A stretch of 64,000 bases of DNA, from contig NZ_BGZH01000001.1 in NCBI RefSeq assembly GCF_009617755.1, positions 868,001-932,000 of the forward strand, read 5' to 3'. Made by a program: the position numbers and the translations under genes. The DNA comes from Marinobacter salsuginis. Its GTDB lineage: Bacteria > Pseudomonadota > Gammaproteobacteria > Pseudomonadales > Oleiphilaceae. Under the pieces are notes generated by a model, which saw only the letters and a program-made list of their open reading frames with translations, was not told the DNA's origin and searched no databases. Positions 1 to 8,120 of this stretch are shown here, piece after piece (the first letter of the stretch is position 1; each line of letters starts with the position of its first letter).

Positions 1-1
1 T

Positions 2-526
2 TTACTTTGCTCGGCCCTGGCGTCGCCCTACTTCGTGGTGCTTGCACAGAAGGAGTCCGACATTGGCTGGATGCTGGGTATCTTCCTATTGGCCAGCAGT
101 CTGGCCAGTTCCCTCAGTGCCAGCTTCTGGGGCTGGGCCGCGGACACCTCAAGCCGTAGAGTCATGATACGTGGTGCTGCCATGGCCAGCGGAGTGTGTC
201 TGCTCGTCGGTTTTACCGCGCTGTTTATCGGGACGGAAATCGGCAGTGTATGGTTTTACCCGGTCGCCTTTTTCGTTCTGAGCATAGCCCACGCCGGCGT
301 CAGGCTGGGGCGCAAAACCTACTTGGTGGATATGGCAGGCGGCAACAAACGCACCGATTACACAGCGGTGAGCAACACGGTCATTGGTGTTCTTCTGCTG
401 GTTACCGGCGGCCTGACCGCCCTCGTATCGATGATCTCAGAGGTAGCAGTGATTATTGTTCTGGGTCTGATGGGGCTGGCAGGGATGTTCAGCGCAATCC
501 GCCTGAAGGAAGTCACCGAGGACTGA
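2..526 (+). CDS. MFS-type transporter, C-terminal part (cut by window edge)
   Basis: The reading frame is open at the left edge, so the true start lies outside the window. The visible 174 residues form about five hydrophobic segments (around GWMLGIFLLASSLASSL, GVCLLVGFTALFIG, FYPVAFFVLSIAHAG, VIGVLLLVTGGLTAL and VIIVLGLMGLAGMF) with a short positively charged loop, ADTSSRRVMIRG, between the first two. This loop resembles the inter-helix loops of major facilitator transporters. It is therefore probably the C-terminal half of an MFS permease in the inner membrane. The substrate cannot be told. It ends just before a hairpin and converges on a DUF4870-type gene. Confidence 0.7.
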   Translation, partial: LLCSALASPYFVVLAQKESDIGWMLGIFLLASSLASSLSASFWGWAADTSSRRVMIRGAAMASGVCLLVGFTALFIGTEIGSVWFYPVAFFVLSIAHAGVRLGRKTYLVDMAGGNKRTDYTAVSNTVIGVLLLVTGGLTALVSMISEVAVIIVLGLMGLAGMFSAIRLKEVTED

Positions 527-531
527 TCAGG

Positions 532-554
532 GGCACCCTCCTCAGGAGGGTGCC
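532..554. terminator. Hairpin between convergent genes
   Basis: Perfect 10-bp stem (GGCACCCTCC at 532-541, GGAGGGTGCC at 545-554) with a TCA loop. The loop is also the stop codon of the minus-strand gene. It lies between two convergent genes and is probably a shared terminator, but no clear T-run follows on either strand. Confidence 0.55.
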
Positions 555-907
555 TTGCCATCGTTCAGAGCCAGAGCGCCTTTGACGATCCGGTAGATGA
601 TCCAGATAGAAATACCAAGGAGGATGAACCAGCCGATAATAATCGGCGTGGTCACAATGCCAATCACCGTCCAGAGCAGGCCAATCCAGAAGGTGCGGAT
701 CTGCCAGCGGAAGTGCTGCTCCACCCAGGTATTACGAACATCGTCCAGCTTCACGTAATTGATAATTACACCCACCAGACCGGTAATGCCTCCTACGAAA
801 AAAGACAGTGCCTGAAGGATATAGACCACCACCGCCAGGTTACGCGCCGGGTCACTGCGGCGGGAAGCGGGATCCGTGTCGGCAGGTATAAACTCCGGTT
901 CAGCCAA
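542..907 (-). CDS. DUF4870-type small membrane protein
   Basis: 121 residues from a TTG start at 907. The start is preceded at good spacing by AGGAGA; the ATG 13 codons upstream has no such site. A polar N-terminus (AEPEFIPADTDPASRRSDPA) is followed by hydrophobic stretches near LAVVVYILQALSFFVGGITG, FWIGLLWTVIGIVTTPIII and WFILLGISIWIIYRIVKG, giving three to four membrane helices. The pattern, with a central VEQHFRWQIRTFWIG segment, matches the DUF4870 family of inner-membrane proteins of unknown role. It converges with the MFS gene and is tandem with the chemoreceptor gene upstream (70 bp gap). Confidence 0.75.
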   Translation of the reverse strand: MAEPEFIPADTDPASRRSDPARNLAVVVYILQALSFFVGGITGLVGVIINYVKLDDVRNTWVEQHFRWQIRTFWIGLLWTVIGIVTTPIIIGWFILLGISIWIIYRIVKGALALNDGKAPS

Positions 908-975
908 GACAACTCTCCTATTGATTGGACAATTGGAGTCTAGCACAGCCTCTAGAGTCGATAATCCCGACCCGG

Positions 976-2616
976 TCAGTGATTATCCGGACGGTAGCCC
1001 AGGCGGAAACCGCCCCAATGCTTGCCATTCACATAGATCGGCACCGAGAGATCATGCATGATTTCGCCGGTATCCCGTCGATAGGTCTGCAAAAGCATGT
1101 TCTCGGTGTGCTGACCACAGCGGATACCCGTGCGATCGTTGAACAGCCGCTTGCTTCGGCTTTTAACCAGATCCACCTTCGGATCTCCGGTTGGTGCGTG
1201 TGCAAAATCCCGGTTGTGGGTCGGTACATACCCGTCGGGCGCAGCCGCTATGGCAAAGACAATGGCCTCATGGGCGTTCTTCACCTGTTCCTGAATGGCC
1301 GGCAGGTACTGATCAGTAAACTTGTCAAAGCTGCTGGAGTATTTCGGCGGATGCGTGTTCGGGATGGGAGTCCGCGTCTTGTCGAACAGAGCGCTTTCCG
1401 AAAGCTTGCCATCCCGTATGGCCTGCTCGAACATCTGGCCAATCTGGTCAGCGCCGGCTTTTGCCTGATCGAAAAAGGGCCGGTGATAACTTGCTTCGCT
1501 GTTCAAGGCGAATGAAGCATTGGCTTTTTCTGCCAGTTCCATCAGCGTCGCAGCCTGCTCTGCCAGTGAAGAAACGCTGGTATCACTCTCCGAGATCTGG
1601 TCACGCACCGTTTCAATGGCGGAGAACACCTGGGCCAGACTCTGCTCGTTGTTCTGGTCGATCTCGGCAATTCGGGCTACTTGCTGCTGAACCCGGTCCG
1701 ACTGGGAACTGATCTGGTCCAATCGCTCGCCCACGCTCTCAACTGAGGCGAGTCCTTCCTCGATGCTGCGGGCAAGGTCTTCAATGCGAGACACGATCAA
1801 CGTGGTATCGGACCGTATTTCTTCCAGCGTTTCAGCCACTTCCCCCGTCGCCTGGGCTGTTCGGCCCGCCAGTTGGCGCACTTCGTCGGCAACCACTGCG
1901 AAACCGCGCCCCTGATCACCTGCCCTGGCGGCCTCGATGGCCGCATTGAGAGCAAGCAGGTTGGTCTGTTCAGCGATTCCCTGGATTGTGGTGGTTACAC
2001 CCTGGATCTTGTTGGATTTCTCGTTCAGCTCCTGGATCAGCCGCAGATTTTCCCCGGACTGCTGATGCACTGCCCTGACGCTGTCGATGGCGGAGACAAG
2101 GGCCTCACGTCCCTCGGTGCTGACCTGTTTGTTCTGCAAAGCCATGGTGGCCGCATCCGTGGCCTGTTCCGAGGACTCCCGGACAGTCTCGGTAATCTGG
2201 CCTGCGTAGTCGGCCATTTGAGCGGTTTCTTCAACCTGACGATCGAGCCGGAGCTTCAGTTGATCAGCGGCAAAAGACACCTGGGCCGCCGATATTGCGT
2301 TCCTGTCGGCGCTTCCAGACAGGGTTTCTACCAACGCGCGTCCGGCCCTGGCATCGGCAAGCAATTGGTGACACTGGGCATGCAGCGGATGATTGTCAGA
2401 CAGGGTGCCGTCATTCAGAGCCTTGAGGCCCCGTTCAGTTGGCTCCAACACCCGGACAATGAGGAAACCGCCAGCGGCCGCGAGGCCGACGACGAGCCCG
2501 ATCAAAGTGGACGCAGGTTCCAGACCTAACAAAGGCGCCACCACTGCGCAGACGACCGCAAGAACAACGGCAACCGCCAACCCCCATAGAATTGAAGCCC
2601 GATCCAGTAAGCCCAT
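976..2616 (-). CDS. Methyl-accepting chemotaxis protein with C-terminal sensor-like tail
   Basis: 546 residues, start supported by AGAGG six bases upstream. Two hydrophobic helices open the protein (about 10-29 and 34-55) with almost no periplasmic loop between them. A long coiled-coil signalling domain follows, with the family hairpin tip [20 protein letters not shown] and then [18 protein letters not shown], the region that contacts CheA and CheW. The last ~150 residues lie after the signalling domain and include [13 protein letters not shown] and WGGFRLGY, which resembles the end of a Cache/PAS-like ligand-binding fold. Sensing is therefore probably cytoplasmic and C-terminal, reversed from classical receptors. 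The ligand is unknown. Confidence 0.9.
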   Translation of the reverse strand: MGLLDRASILWGLAVAVVLAVVCAVVAPLLGLEPASTLIGLVVGLAAAGGFLIVRVLEPTERGLKALNDGTLSDNHPLHAQCHQLLADARAGRALVETLSGSADRNAISAAQVSFAADQLKLRLDRQVEETAQMADYAGQITETVRESSEQATDAATMALQNKQVSTEGREALVSAIDSVRAVHQQSGENLRLIQELNEKSNKIQGVTTTIQGIAEQTNLLALNAAIEAARAGDQGRGFAVVADEVRQLAGRTAQATGEVAETLEEIRSDTTLIVSRIEDLARSIEEGLASVESVGERLDQISSQSDRVQQQVARIAEIDQNNEQSLAQVFSAIETVRDQISESDTSVSSLAEQAATLMELAEKANASFALNSEASYHRPFFDQAKAGADQIGQMFEQAIRDGKLSESALFDKTRTPIPNTHPPKYSSSFDKFTDQYLPAIQEQVKNAHEAIVFAIAAAPDGYVPTHNRDFAHAPTGDPKVDLVKSRSKRLFNDRTGIRCGQHTENMLLQTYRRDTGEIMHDLSVPIYVNGKHWGGFRLGYRPDNH

Positions 2617-2762
2617 AGAAACCTCTTCTTTTTCGTTGCTTCTGCAAACATTTTGTTATTAAAGGCCATTGTGGAGACTAAAGAATTGACATGAGTTTAT
2701 AACTCATACTTTAGTGTATTTAATATACATATCGGCGGGGAATAGCATTTCTGAAACAAAAA

Positions 2763-2809
2763 ACCGCAAACCCGACTCACTCTGTTACCGAGCAGGCCGG
2801 GTTTGCGGT
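2763..2809 (-). terminator. Intrinsic terminator of phoX
   Basis: A 12-bp perfect stem (ACCGCAAACCCG at 2763-2774 with CGGGTTTGCGGT at 2798-2809) lies just after the phoX stop codon. On the minus strand it is followed by a run of six T residues (2758-2763). This is a textbook rho-independent terminator. Confidence 0.9.
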
Positions 2810-2835
2810 GTTCAGATTATTACTTCAATGTTGGC

Positions 2836-4839
2836 TCAGGCGCCAATCACGCCTCCATCGTCCTTGGTGACGATGACGGTTGCGTCACGCGGGCGCGGAT
2901 CACTGGAATCTGGCCAGTTGCCATCGGGGTGCTGGATGTTGACGAACATGGTCTTCACATCAGGAGTGGAGACAACGCCGGTAACCTCACAACCTTCGGG
3001 ACCGACGAAGAAGCGCTTGATTTCGCGGGTCTCGGGGTTGGCAGCCAGCATCATGTTGTTCTGGTAGGGCGCTGCATCGGAGCCATCGGTCTGGATCCAG
3101 AGGCGACCGTTATAGTCGAACCACAGGCCATCCGGGCTGTTGAAGATGTTGTCGTCAGTCAGGGATACGATCACCTCGTCATCCACCACGGTTTCCGTAC
3201 CCTGCTCACCGGCAAAGACGAAGATGTCCCAATCGAAGCTGGTGGCAGTATGGTCATTGCCTTCTTCACTCCAGCGGATGATATGACCGGTGCGGTTGTT
3301 GGCGTTCGGGTTAGCCGCGTTAACCTGCTCTTCCGTCCGGCGGGAGTTGTTGGTCAGCGTGAAATATACCTGGCCCGAATTCGGGTCGACAGCCCCCCAC
3401 TCCGGGCGGTCCATCGGGGTTGCACCGGCGATATCGGCGGCCAGACGGGTGTTCAGAAGAACGTCTGCCTGGTTTTCGAAACCGTCAAACTGGACATCAC
3501 CCACCTGAGTGCCCTCGGCTGCAGCAACCTTGGCTGCAAAGTCCGCGTCGTCGAGATCCAGTGGCAACCAGTCGCCGGAGCCGTCGTCATTGAACCGGGC
3601 TACGTACAGAGTACCTTCATCCAACAGATATCCACCGGCGGTGGCGGCGTAGTAGGGCTTCGACGATACGAACTTGTAGATGTACTCAAAACGGGAGTCA
3701 TCGCCGGAATAGCAAACCACCGGCTCGCCTTCCTTGGCCGGTGCGAAGATGACGCCCTCGTGACCGAAACGGCCCAACGCAGTGCGTTTTTGCGGCTTGC
3801 TTTCAGGGCTAAACGGATCGATCTCGACCATATAGCCGTACGTGTTGGCCTCGTTGCGATAGTCATCCGCAGCGGTTGCGCCGATCGTGCTCACGTTGAA
3901 TCGAACGTACTGGTCCGCGGCGCTATCCGCCAGTTCCCAATCATATCGGCTGGAACTGCCTACACCATGGCGGGTCTGCTCACGTGGCTGCGTGGCATCG
4001 CCATTGGCGAAGTAGCCGTGCCAGTTTTCTTCTGCAGCGAGGTAAGTTCCCCAGGGCGTCGGACCCATCGCACAGTTGTTGAGAGTGCCGCGGGTCTCGG
4101 TGGCATCCGGGCTGTACTTGGTGATCAGCTTGCTGTAGCCACGAACCGGGCCACGGATATCCATTTCGGTGTTACCCGTAATACGACGGTTGAACGGGCT
4201 GCCAAACACGATGTCCCACTTGCCATTGGTGTCGCGTTTAATGTGAACGACAGAAACACCGTGTGCTGCGATTTCCTTGCGCACTTCGTCCGCAGGGCGC
4301 ATATCGTTTACATAGGTTGCGCCGTTGGCATGCAGAGCGCCCTGGTTGATGTACTCGTGGTTCATCACGAGCAGACCTTCACTGGAGCTGTTGCCGCCCG
4401 CTTTCAGATCGATGGGGAAGAAATGCACACCGTCATGGTGCATACCCATCTGCTGTTCCTGCTCGGCGCCGGTATTGGTGCCATCCGGCTTGTAGGCAGG
4501 GTAAGACCCTGTGATGGGCGTGCCCCACGGCAGGAACGCCTCAGTAGAGTATCCTTCGGGAACAACTACCTCGTTGGCTGTAGATGTCGGTACCGCCTTG
4601 AAGCCGATATCGGTACTTGAAACATTGCTACTGGTGGTGCCGTCGTTGCTGTCGCTGCCACAACCTGCCAGGCCCAGGCCCATCACACTGGCAAGGGCAG
4701 CTCCAACGCTGCCTTTCATCAGGGTGCGGCGCTGCATGCGCGCGGACAGGACCTGGTGGAAGGGGGTGTTTTCAGTGTGGTTGACTACCGGCTCGTAGTT
4801 GGGATCCAGGTAATTGGGATCAAGGTCGTGCTTAGCCAT
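2836..4839 (-). CDS. phoX: PhoX-family alkaline phosphatase (DUF839), Tat-exported
   Basis: 667 residues, start after GAGAGG. The N-terminus carries a twin-arginine signal (QRRTLMKG, arginines 37-38), a hydrophobic stretch and LAGC at 57-60, so it is exported folded and may be lipid-anchored. Family features are NHEYINQG, NNCAMGPTPWGTYLAAEEN, GRFGHEG, CYSGDDSRFEYIYKF, PEWGAVDPNSGQVYFTLTNN and DGLWFDYNGRLWIQTDG, typical of the calcium- and iron-dependent PhoX beta-propeller phosphatases that release phosphate from organic esters in the periplasm. It is a single gene with its own terminator. A CTGTCAT half-site upstream hints at PhoB control. Confidence 0.93.
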   Translation of the reverse strand: MAKHDLDPNYLDPNYEPVVNHTENTPFHQVLSARMQRRTLMKGSVGAALASVMGLGLAGCGSDSNDGTTSSNVSSTDIGFKAVPTSTANEVVVPEGYSTEAFLPWGTPITGSYPAYKPDGTNTGAEQEQQMGMHHDGVHFFPIDLKAGGNSSSEGLLVMNHEYINQGALHANGATYVNDMRPADEVRKEIAAHGVSVVHIKRDTNGKWDIVFGSPFNRRITGNTEMDIRGPVRGYSKLITKYSPDATETRGTLNNCAMGPTPWGTYLAAEENWHGYFANGDATQPREQTRHGVGSSSRYDWELADSAADQYVRFNVSTIGATAADDYRNEANTYGYMVEIDPFSPESKPQKRTALGRFGHEGVIFAPAKEGEPVVCYSGDDSRFEYIYKFVSSKPYYAATAGGYLLDEGTLYVARFNDDGSGDWLPLDLDDADFAAKVAAAEGTQVGDVQFDGFENQADVLLNTRLAADIAGATPMDRPEWGAVDPNSGQVYFTLTNNSRRTEEQVNAANPNANNRTGHIIRWSEEGNDHTATSFDWDIFVFAGEQGTETVVDDEVIVSLTDDNIFNSPDGLWFDYNGRLWIQTDGSDAAPYQNNMMLAANPETREIKRFFVGPEGCEVTGVVSTPDVKTMFVNIQHPDGNWPDSSDPRPRDATVIVTKDDGGVIGA

Positions 4840-4902
4840 GTTATTGCCTCTCTCAAAGAACAGCGGGTCAATGTTGTTGAGAGGCCAGTTTCGGCGGGAA
4901 AT

Positions 4903-4931
4903 ATGACAGTAAGCGGAAGTTAAAAAGACAA
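4903..4931 (-). promoter_or_regulatory. Possible Pho-box half sites upstream of phoX
   Basis: On the minus strand a perfect CTGTCAT (4909-4903) lies about 64 bp before the phoX start. A looser TTGTCTT (4931-4925) lies 22 bp further upstream, two helical turns away. A standard Pho box has such repeats 11 bp apart, and the intervening unit (ACTTCCG) is poor, so this is only suggestive. Confidence 0.3.
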
Positions 4932-4972
4932 ATTCGTTAACATTAGTTTACAAGCGCTCGAACCGGGGGACC

Positions 4973-5007
4973 GACCGCTCCGTGCAATCTGTTGCGGCGG
5001 AGCGGTC
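4973..5007 (-). terminator. Hairpin after the small acidic lipoprotein gene
   Basis: GACCGCTCCG (4973-4982) pairs perfectly with CGGAGCGGTC (4998-5007), 11 bases past the stop codon of the minus-strand gene. No T-run follows, so it may be a weak terminator or an mRNA 3'-end stabiliser. Confidence 0.5.
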
Positions 5008-5018
5008 AGTCTGTTCAG

Positions 5019-5315
5019 TTACTGCTGGGTAGCTTCTTCATAGCCTTCTTCCATAGCGTCGCCAGCTTCTTCGGCTGCGTCGCCCATGGCTTCGCCGGCT
5101 TCCTCTGCACCTTCCTGCAACTCGCCCATGGCACTTTCATCCTGGCCGGTGGCTTCTTCCAGGGTTTCCTCTGTGGAATCCGCAGCGTCTTCCATCATTT
5201 CTCCGGCGTTATCTGCTGCCTGCTCGACATCCACGCCTTCGTTGTCATCCGAGCTGCAGGCAGCCAGGCCAAGTGTCAGCACCATCAAAAGCGCACTCAG
5301 TGTGAGCTTGTTCAT
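5019..5315 (-). CDS. Small, very acidic alanine/glutamate-rich lipoprotein
   Basis: 98 residues from the ATG at 5315, which follows AGAGGGA. A longer frame upstream lacks a signal peptide at its start. Residues 1-18 are a lipoprotein signal (MNKLTLSALLMVLTLGLAAC) with lipobox LAAC and Ser-Ser after the cysteine, suggesting outer-membrane sorting. The mature part is almost entirely low-complexity Glu/Ala/Gly/Met helix with repeated GEAMGDAAEEAGDAMEE-like units and probably forms an acidic amphipathic helix. No enzyme motif is visible. I do not recognise a named family, and the role is unknown. Confidence 0.8.
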   Translation of the reverse strand: MNKLTLSALLMVLTLGLAACSSDDNEGVDVEQAADNAGEMMEDAADSTEETLEEATGQDESAMGELQEGAEEAGEAMGDAAEEAGDAMEEGYEEATQQ

Positions 5316-5406
5316 ACCATATCCCTCTGTTGGTAAGTATTTACAACGGAGCACAGGGTACGGCGTGAACTCTGACAAACACAATTACCGGCCGATTACC
5401 CTTTCG

Positions 5407-5658
5407 TTAACCGGCGCTATCGGAGAGCACCTGGCCATTAATGGTAATCACATGATCAAACGGCAGCATGATTCCCCGCCCGAGCATAAGAAAATCCTGC
5501 CCGGCACGATTGAAAAGATCGCGAATGACATCGTGGACAAGACATACCTGGCCGGCACTATCACGGTAGACCACTTCGGTAAGCCTGCCGGTAGACAGGT
5601 ATTCGCGAAGCATCCCCTGGACAGAGTATGAAGCAGTGGCAGACGAAGAGTTTGGCAT
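5407..5658 (-). CDS. Small conserved-looking protein of unknown function
   Basis: 83 residues with a good AAGGAAG ribosome site. The central part reads as short strands (LTEVVYRDSAGQVCLVHDVI, DFLMLGRGIMLPFDHVITIN), consistent with a small beta-barrel such as an Sm-like or Rof-like fold. That is only a guess from hydrophobicity pattern. It is transcribed away from alkB and shares the 183-bp region that holds the alkB promoter. No catalytic motif is seen. Confidence 0.65.
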   Translation of the reverse strand: MPNSSSATASYSVQGMLREYLSTGRLTEVVYRDSAGQVCLVHDVIRDLFNRAGQDFLMLGRGIMLPFDHVITINGQVLSDSAG

Positions 5659-5782
5659 GGCTGATTCTTCCTTGTGATCCAGCTCTTGTTGTCTATGTCA
5701 GTCTGGCCCAGAAACGGGGTTTGTGCCAAAGAAAAGCCATTTGTCATTTCGAGCCAAGGTTTGGTCTGGATCTGGACGCCCG

Positions 5783-5811
5783 TTGCATTGTTAGATTGTC
5801 CGACATAAATT
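5783..5811 (+). promoter_or_regulatory. Predicted alkB promoter with FadR/GntR-like operator
   Basis: TTGCAT (5783-5788), a 17-bp spacer and TAAATT (5806-5811) make a plausible sigma-70 promoter 31 bp before alkB. The spacer contains TTGTCCGACAT (5796-5806), close to the TNGTNNNACNA pattern bound by FadR-subfamily GntR regulators. Binding would block RNA polymerase. No GntR gene lies in this window. Confidence 0.45.
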
Positions 5812-5841
5812 GCAGGTACGCGCAACGAACGGGAGAAAACA

Positions 5842-7110
5842 ATGAACGCCAAAACCCCAGACAATCTGCAATCACATCAGGTCTCATCGCCTGTCGAAAA
5901 GGATGCCTCTGGCAACTGGAAAGACCCGAAACGCTACATGTGGCTGCTCGGCCCTGCCCTGCCGGGAATCGGACTGGCCGCCCTGACCGGCTATGCTCTG
6001 GCTCCGAAAAAGCTGAAAGCCCTTGCCTGGACCGGCCCGGCGCTGGTGCACGGAATCATTCCCGCCCTCGACCGCGCTATTGGTGAAGATCAGAGCAACC
6101 CTCCGGAATCGGCGGTGAAGACACTGGAGCAGGACAAGTACTACGACCGGATTGTGAAGGCGTTTATTCCCACCCAGTACGCCATGACCTTCATGGGCGC
6201 CTGGCTTGCCAGCCGCAAAAGCACACCCCTGGATGACAAGATAGGACTGACGCTGACGGTCGGTGCCATCAATGGTGTAGGCATCAACACCGCCCATGAA
6301 CTTGGCCACAAATCCAACAAACTGAACAAGTTGCTGGCGATGGCGGCGCTGGCCCCCACCGGCTACACCCACTTTGTTGTCGAACACAATTTCGGTCATC
6401 ACAAACGGGTGGCAACGCCAGAGGACCCCGCCAGCAGCCGCATGGGCGAGAGTTTCTGGAAATTCCTGCCGCGCACTGTGCTGGGAGGCATCAAATCCTC
6501 CATCAAGATCGAGAAGGCGAGACTTGCCCGCAAGGGTAAAACCTTTTGGAGCCTGGATAACGAGCTACTGCAGGGCTGGGCCATGAGCGCTGGCTTCTTT
6601 GGCGCGACAACGCTGGTTTGCGGACCAAGAGCAGTGCCTTTCCTGGCGGCCCAGGCGGTGTACGGGGCCAGCCTGCTGGAAAGCGTAAACTACATTGAGC
6701 ACTACGGCTTGCTGCGCCAGAAGGACAAGAACGGGAAGTACGAGCGGACCCAACCGGAGCACAGCTGGAACAGCAATCACATCGTGACCAACCTGTTCCT
6801 GTATCAGTTGCAGCGGCATTCAGACCATCACGCCCACCCCCAGCGCAGCTTCCAGGCCCTGAGGCATTTTGAGAAAGCGCCCCAGTTGCCCGGGGGTTAT
6901 GCTTCAATGCTTTTGCCGGCCTACCTGCCTCAGTGGTGGTATGAAACCATGGATAAGCGGGTAATTGATCACTACGAGGGGGATCTGAGCAAAATCAACT
7001 GGGATCCGGATCGGAAAGAGGAACTGATGGCCAAGTATGCGGACTACGCTGCGGAGGTAGCGGCGGAAGCCAAGGCCCGTCGCGAATCCAGGAAATCCGA
7101 GGCCGCCTGA
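5842..7110 (+). CDS. alkB: Alkane 1-monooxygenase AlkB
   Basis: 422 residues, start after GGGAGA. This integral membrane non-haem di-iron enzyme oxidises the terminal carbon of medium-chain n-alkanes to 1-alkanols, using electrons from rubredoxin. All histidine boxes of the family are present: HELGHK (152-157), EHNFGHHK (181-188), NYIEHYG (283-289) and LQRHSDHHAHP (323-333). Hydrophobic helices lie near 33-55, 60-78, 107-125, 135-150, 162-176 and 245-285. Length fits the family (about 400). No rubredoxin or rubredoxin reductase gene is adjacent, so these must be encoded elsewhere. A palindromic repeat element follows the gene. Confidence 0.97.
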   Translation: MNAKTPDNLQSHQVSSPVEKDASGNWKDPKRYMWLLGPALPGIGLAALTGYALAPKKLKALAWTGPALVHGIIPALDRAIGEDQSNPPESAVKTLEQDKYYDRIVKAFIPTQYAMTFMGAWLASRKSTPLDDKIGLTLTVGAINGVGINTAHELGHKSNKLNKLLAMAALAPTGYTHFVVEHNFGHHKRVATPEDPASSRMGESFWKFLPRTVLGGIKSSIKIEKARLARKGKTFWSLDNELLQGWAMSAGFFGATTLVCGPRAVPFLAAQAVYGASLLESVNYIEHYGLLRQKDKNGKYERTQPEHSWNSNHIVTNLFLYQLQRHSDHHAHPQRSFQALRHFEKAPQLPGGYASMLLPAYLPQWWYETMDKRVIDHYEGDLSKINWDPDRKEELMAKYADYAAEVAAEAKARRESRKSEAA

Positions 7111-7129
7111 ATTCTTCTTGCGCTTTAGG

Positions 7130-7154
7130 CCAGGCCCCAGCCTTCGGGGTCTGG
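7130..7154 (+). terminator. Hairpin just after alkB
   Basis: CCAGGCCCC (7130-7138) pairs with GGGGTCTGG (7146-7154), with one G-T wobble and a 7-base loop, 20 bases after the alkB stop codon. No T-run follows. It sits directly before the large palindromic repeat, and the two may act together as a 3' end. Confidence 0.4.
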
Positions 7155-7159
7155 TGCAT

Positions 7160-7269
7160 GCAGCCAACCGGGGGATTCCTTCCGGGAGACGCCGTGAACC
7201 CATCCATGGGGGCTTGATCGCAGCATCCCTGCTGCTCACACTCCCGGGAGGAATCCCCCGGTCGGCTGC
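7160..7269. repeat. Long palindromic repeat element, copy 1
   Basis: The 29-base outer arms (7160-7188 and 7241-7269) are reverse complements except at two positions. They enclose a core with two small hairpins, CCCATCCATGGG (7198-7209) and GCAGCATCCCTGCTGC (7220-7235), joined by GGCTTGAT. The same core plan (ACGCNGTGAA, hairpin, CGCTTG, hairpin, CACA) recurs in four other elements of this window with different arms. It lies between the convergent alkB and crotonase genes and could stop transcription from both sides. Confidence 0.85.
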
Positions 7270-7340
7270 CCAGATTTCTGATGAATTCGCCAGCTTCTTT
7301 TAGTTCCCGAGAGCAGGTGTTTCCCGAAGAAATTTAGAAT

Positions 7341-8120
7341 TTACTTGCCTTTAAAAACAGCTTCGCGCCGTTCCAGGAAAGACTGGATTCCCTCTTTGAC
7401 GTCCTCACTGGCCATCACCGGCTGCAGATCCGGGAACAAACGCTGCTTCGCAGCCTCCTGCCCTTCGCTGACGGCAATTTTTGACGATTTCAGACTGCCC
7501 TGAACACCGAGAGGGGCGGCCTTGGCAATCTTTTCAGCGATTTCCAACGCAACGTCGAACTGCTCGCCCGGTTCCACCAATTCCTGGATCAACCCCCATT
7601 GATAGGCCTGATCGGCAGTCCACTCGTCGCCAGTCAGCAGGTATCGCTGGGCATTCCCCCAGCCGATTTCCCGCTGCAGGCGGATGGTGGCGCCGCCGCA
7701 GGCGAAGATGCCGCGTTTTACTTCCAGCTGGGCAAAGCGGGTGCCTTTAGCGGCAACGCGCACGTCCGTGTTCAACATCATCTCAACGCCGCAAGTAAAG
7801 CAAATACCCTGGGCAGCAAAGACGACAGGTTTGCTGAGTGCCTCACCGGTGATGTGGAACGGATCAAGTTCACCTTCGCCCGGCTCAATACCTTTGCCGT
7901 TGGCAAAGACACCGGCCCAGTCGTCCAGTTGCAAGCCGCTGGTGAAGTGGTCTCCCTCCGCATACATCAGACCTACCCTTAACTCCGGGTCGTGTTCCAG
8001 CTGGTAATAGGCCGCCGCGATCTGGTGGTACATCTCGCGGTTCATGGCGTTCATTTTTTCAGGGCGATTCAGCCCGATCAGCAAGATGTGATTCTTCTTT
8101 TCAACGTTTACCAAAGCCAT
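7341..8120 (-). CDS. Crotonase-family (enoyl-CoA hydratase/isomerase) protein
   Basis: 259 residues from the ATG at 8120, which shares one base with the stop codon of the upstream acyl-CoA dehydrogenase gene (TGATG), implying translational coupling. Crotonase fold signatures are LNRPEKMNAMNREMY, the oxyanion-hole region FTSGLQLDDWAGVF and GICFTCGVEMMLNTDVRVAA. Family members hydrate or isomerise enoyl-CoA in beta-oxidation. The second catalytic loop has KRGIFACGGATIRLQREIG, where classical hydratases carry catalytic glutamates, so it may be an isomerase or side-chain-specific enzyme. The exact substrate is unknown. The pairing with the dehydrogenase indicates one acyl-CoA oxidation pathway. 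Confidence 0.88.
   Translation of the reverse strand: MALVNVEKKNHILLIGLNRPEKMNAMNREMYHQIAAAYYQLEHDPELRVGLMYAEGDHFTSGLQLDDWAGVFANGKGIEPGEGELDPFHITGEALSKPVVFAAQGICFTCGVEMMLNTDVRVAAKGTRFAQLEVKRGIFACGGATIRLQREIGWGNAQRYLLTGDEWTADQAYQWGLIQELVEPGEQFDVALEIAEKIAKAAPLGVQGSLKSSKIAVSEGQEAAKQRLFPDLQPVMASEDVKEGIQSFLERREAVFKGK

Noticed and set aside
2803..4620. Long 605-residue frame on the plus strand opposite phoX
   Set aside because: It is the antisense shadow of a clear PhoX protein with signal peptide and family motifs; the plus-strand product resembles no family and has no ribosome site.
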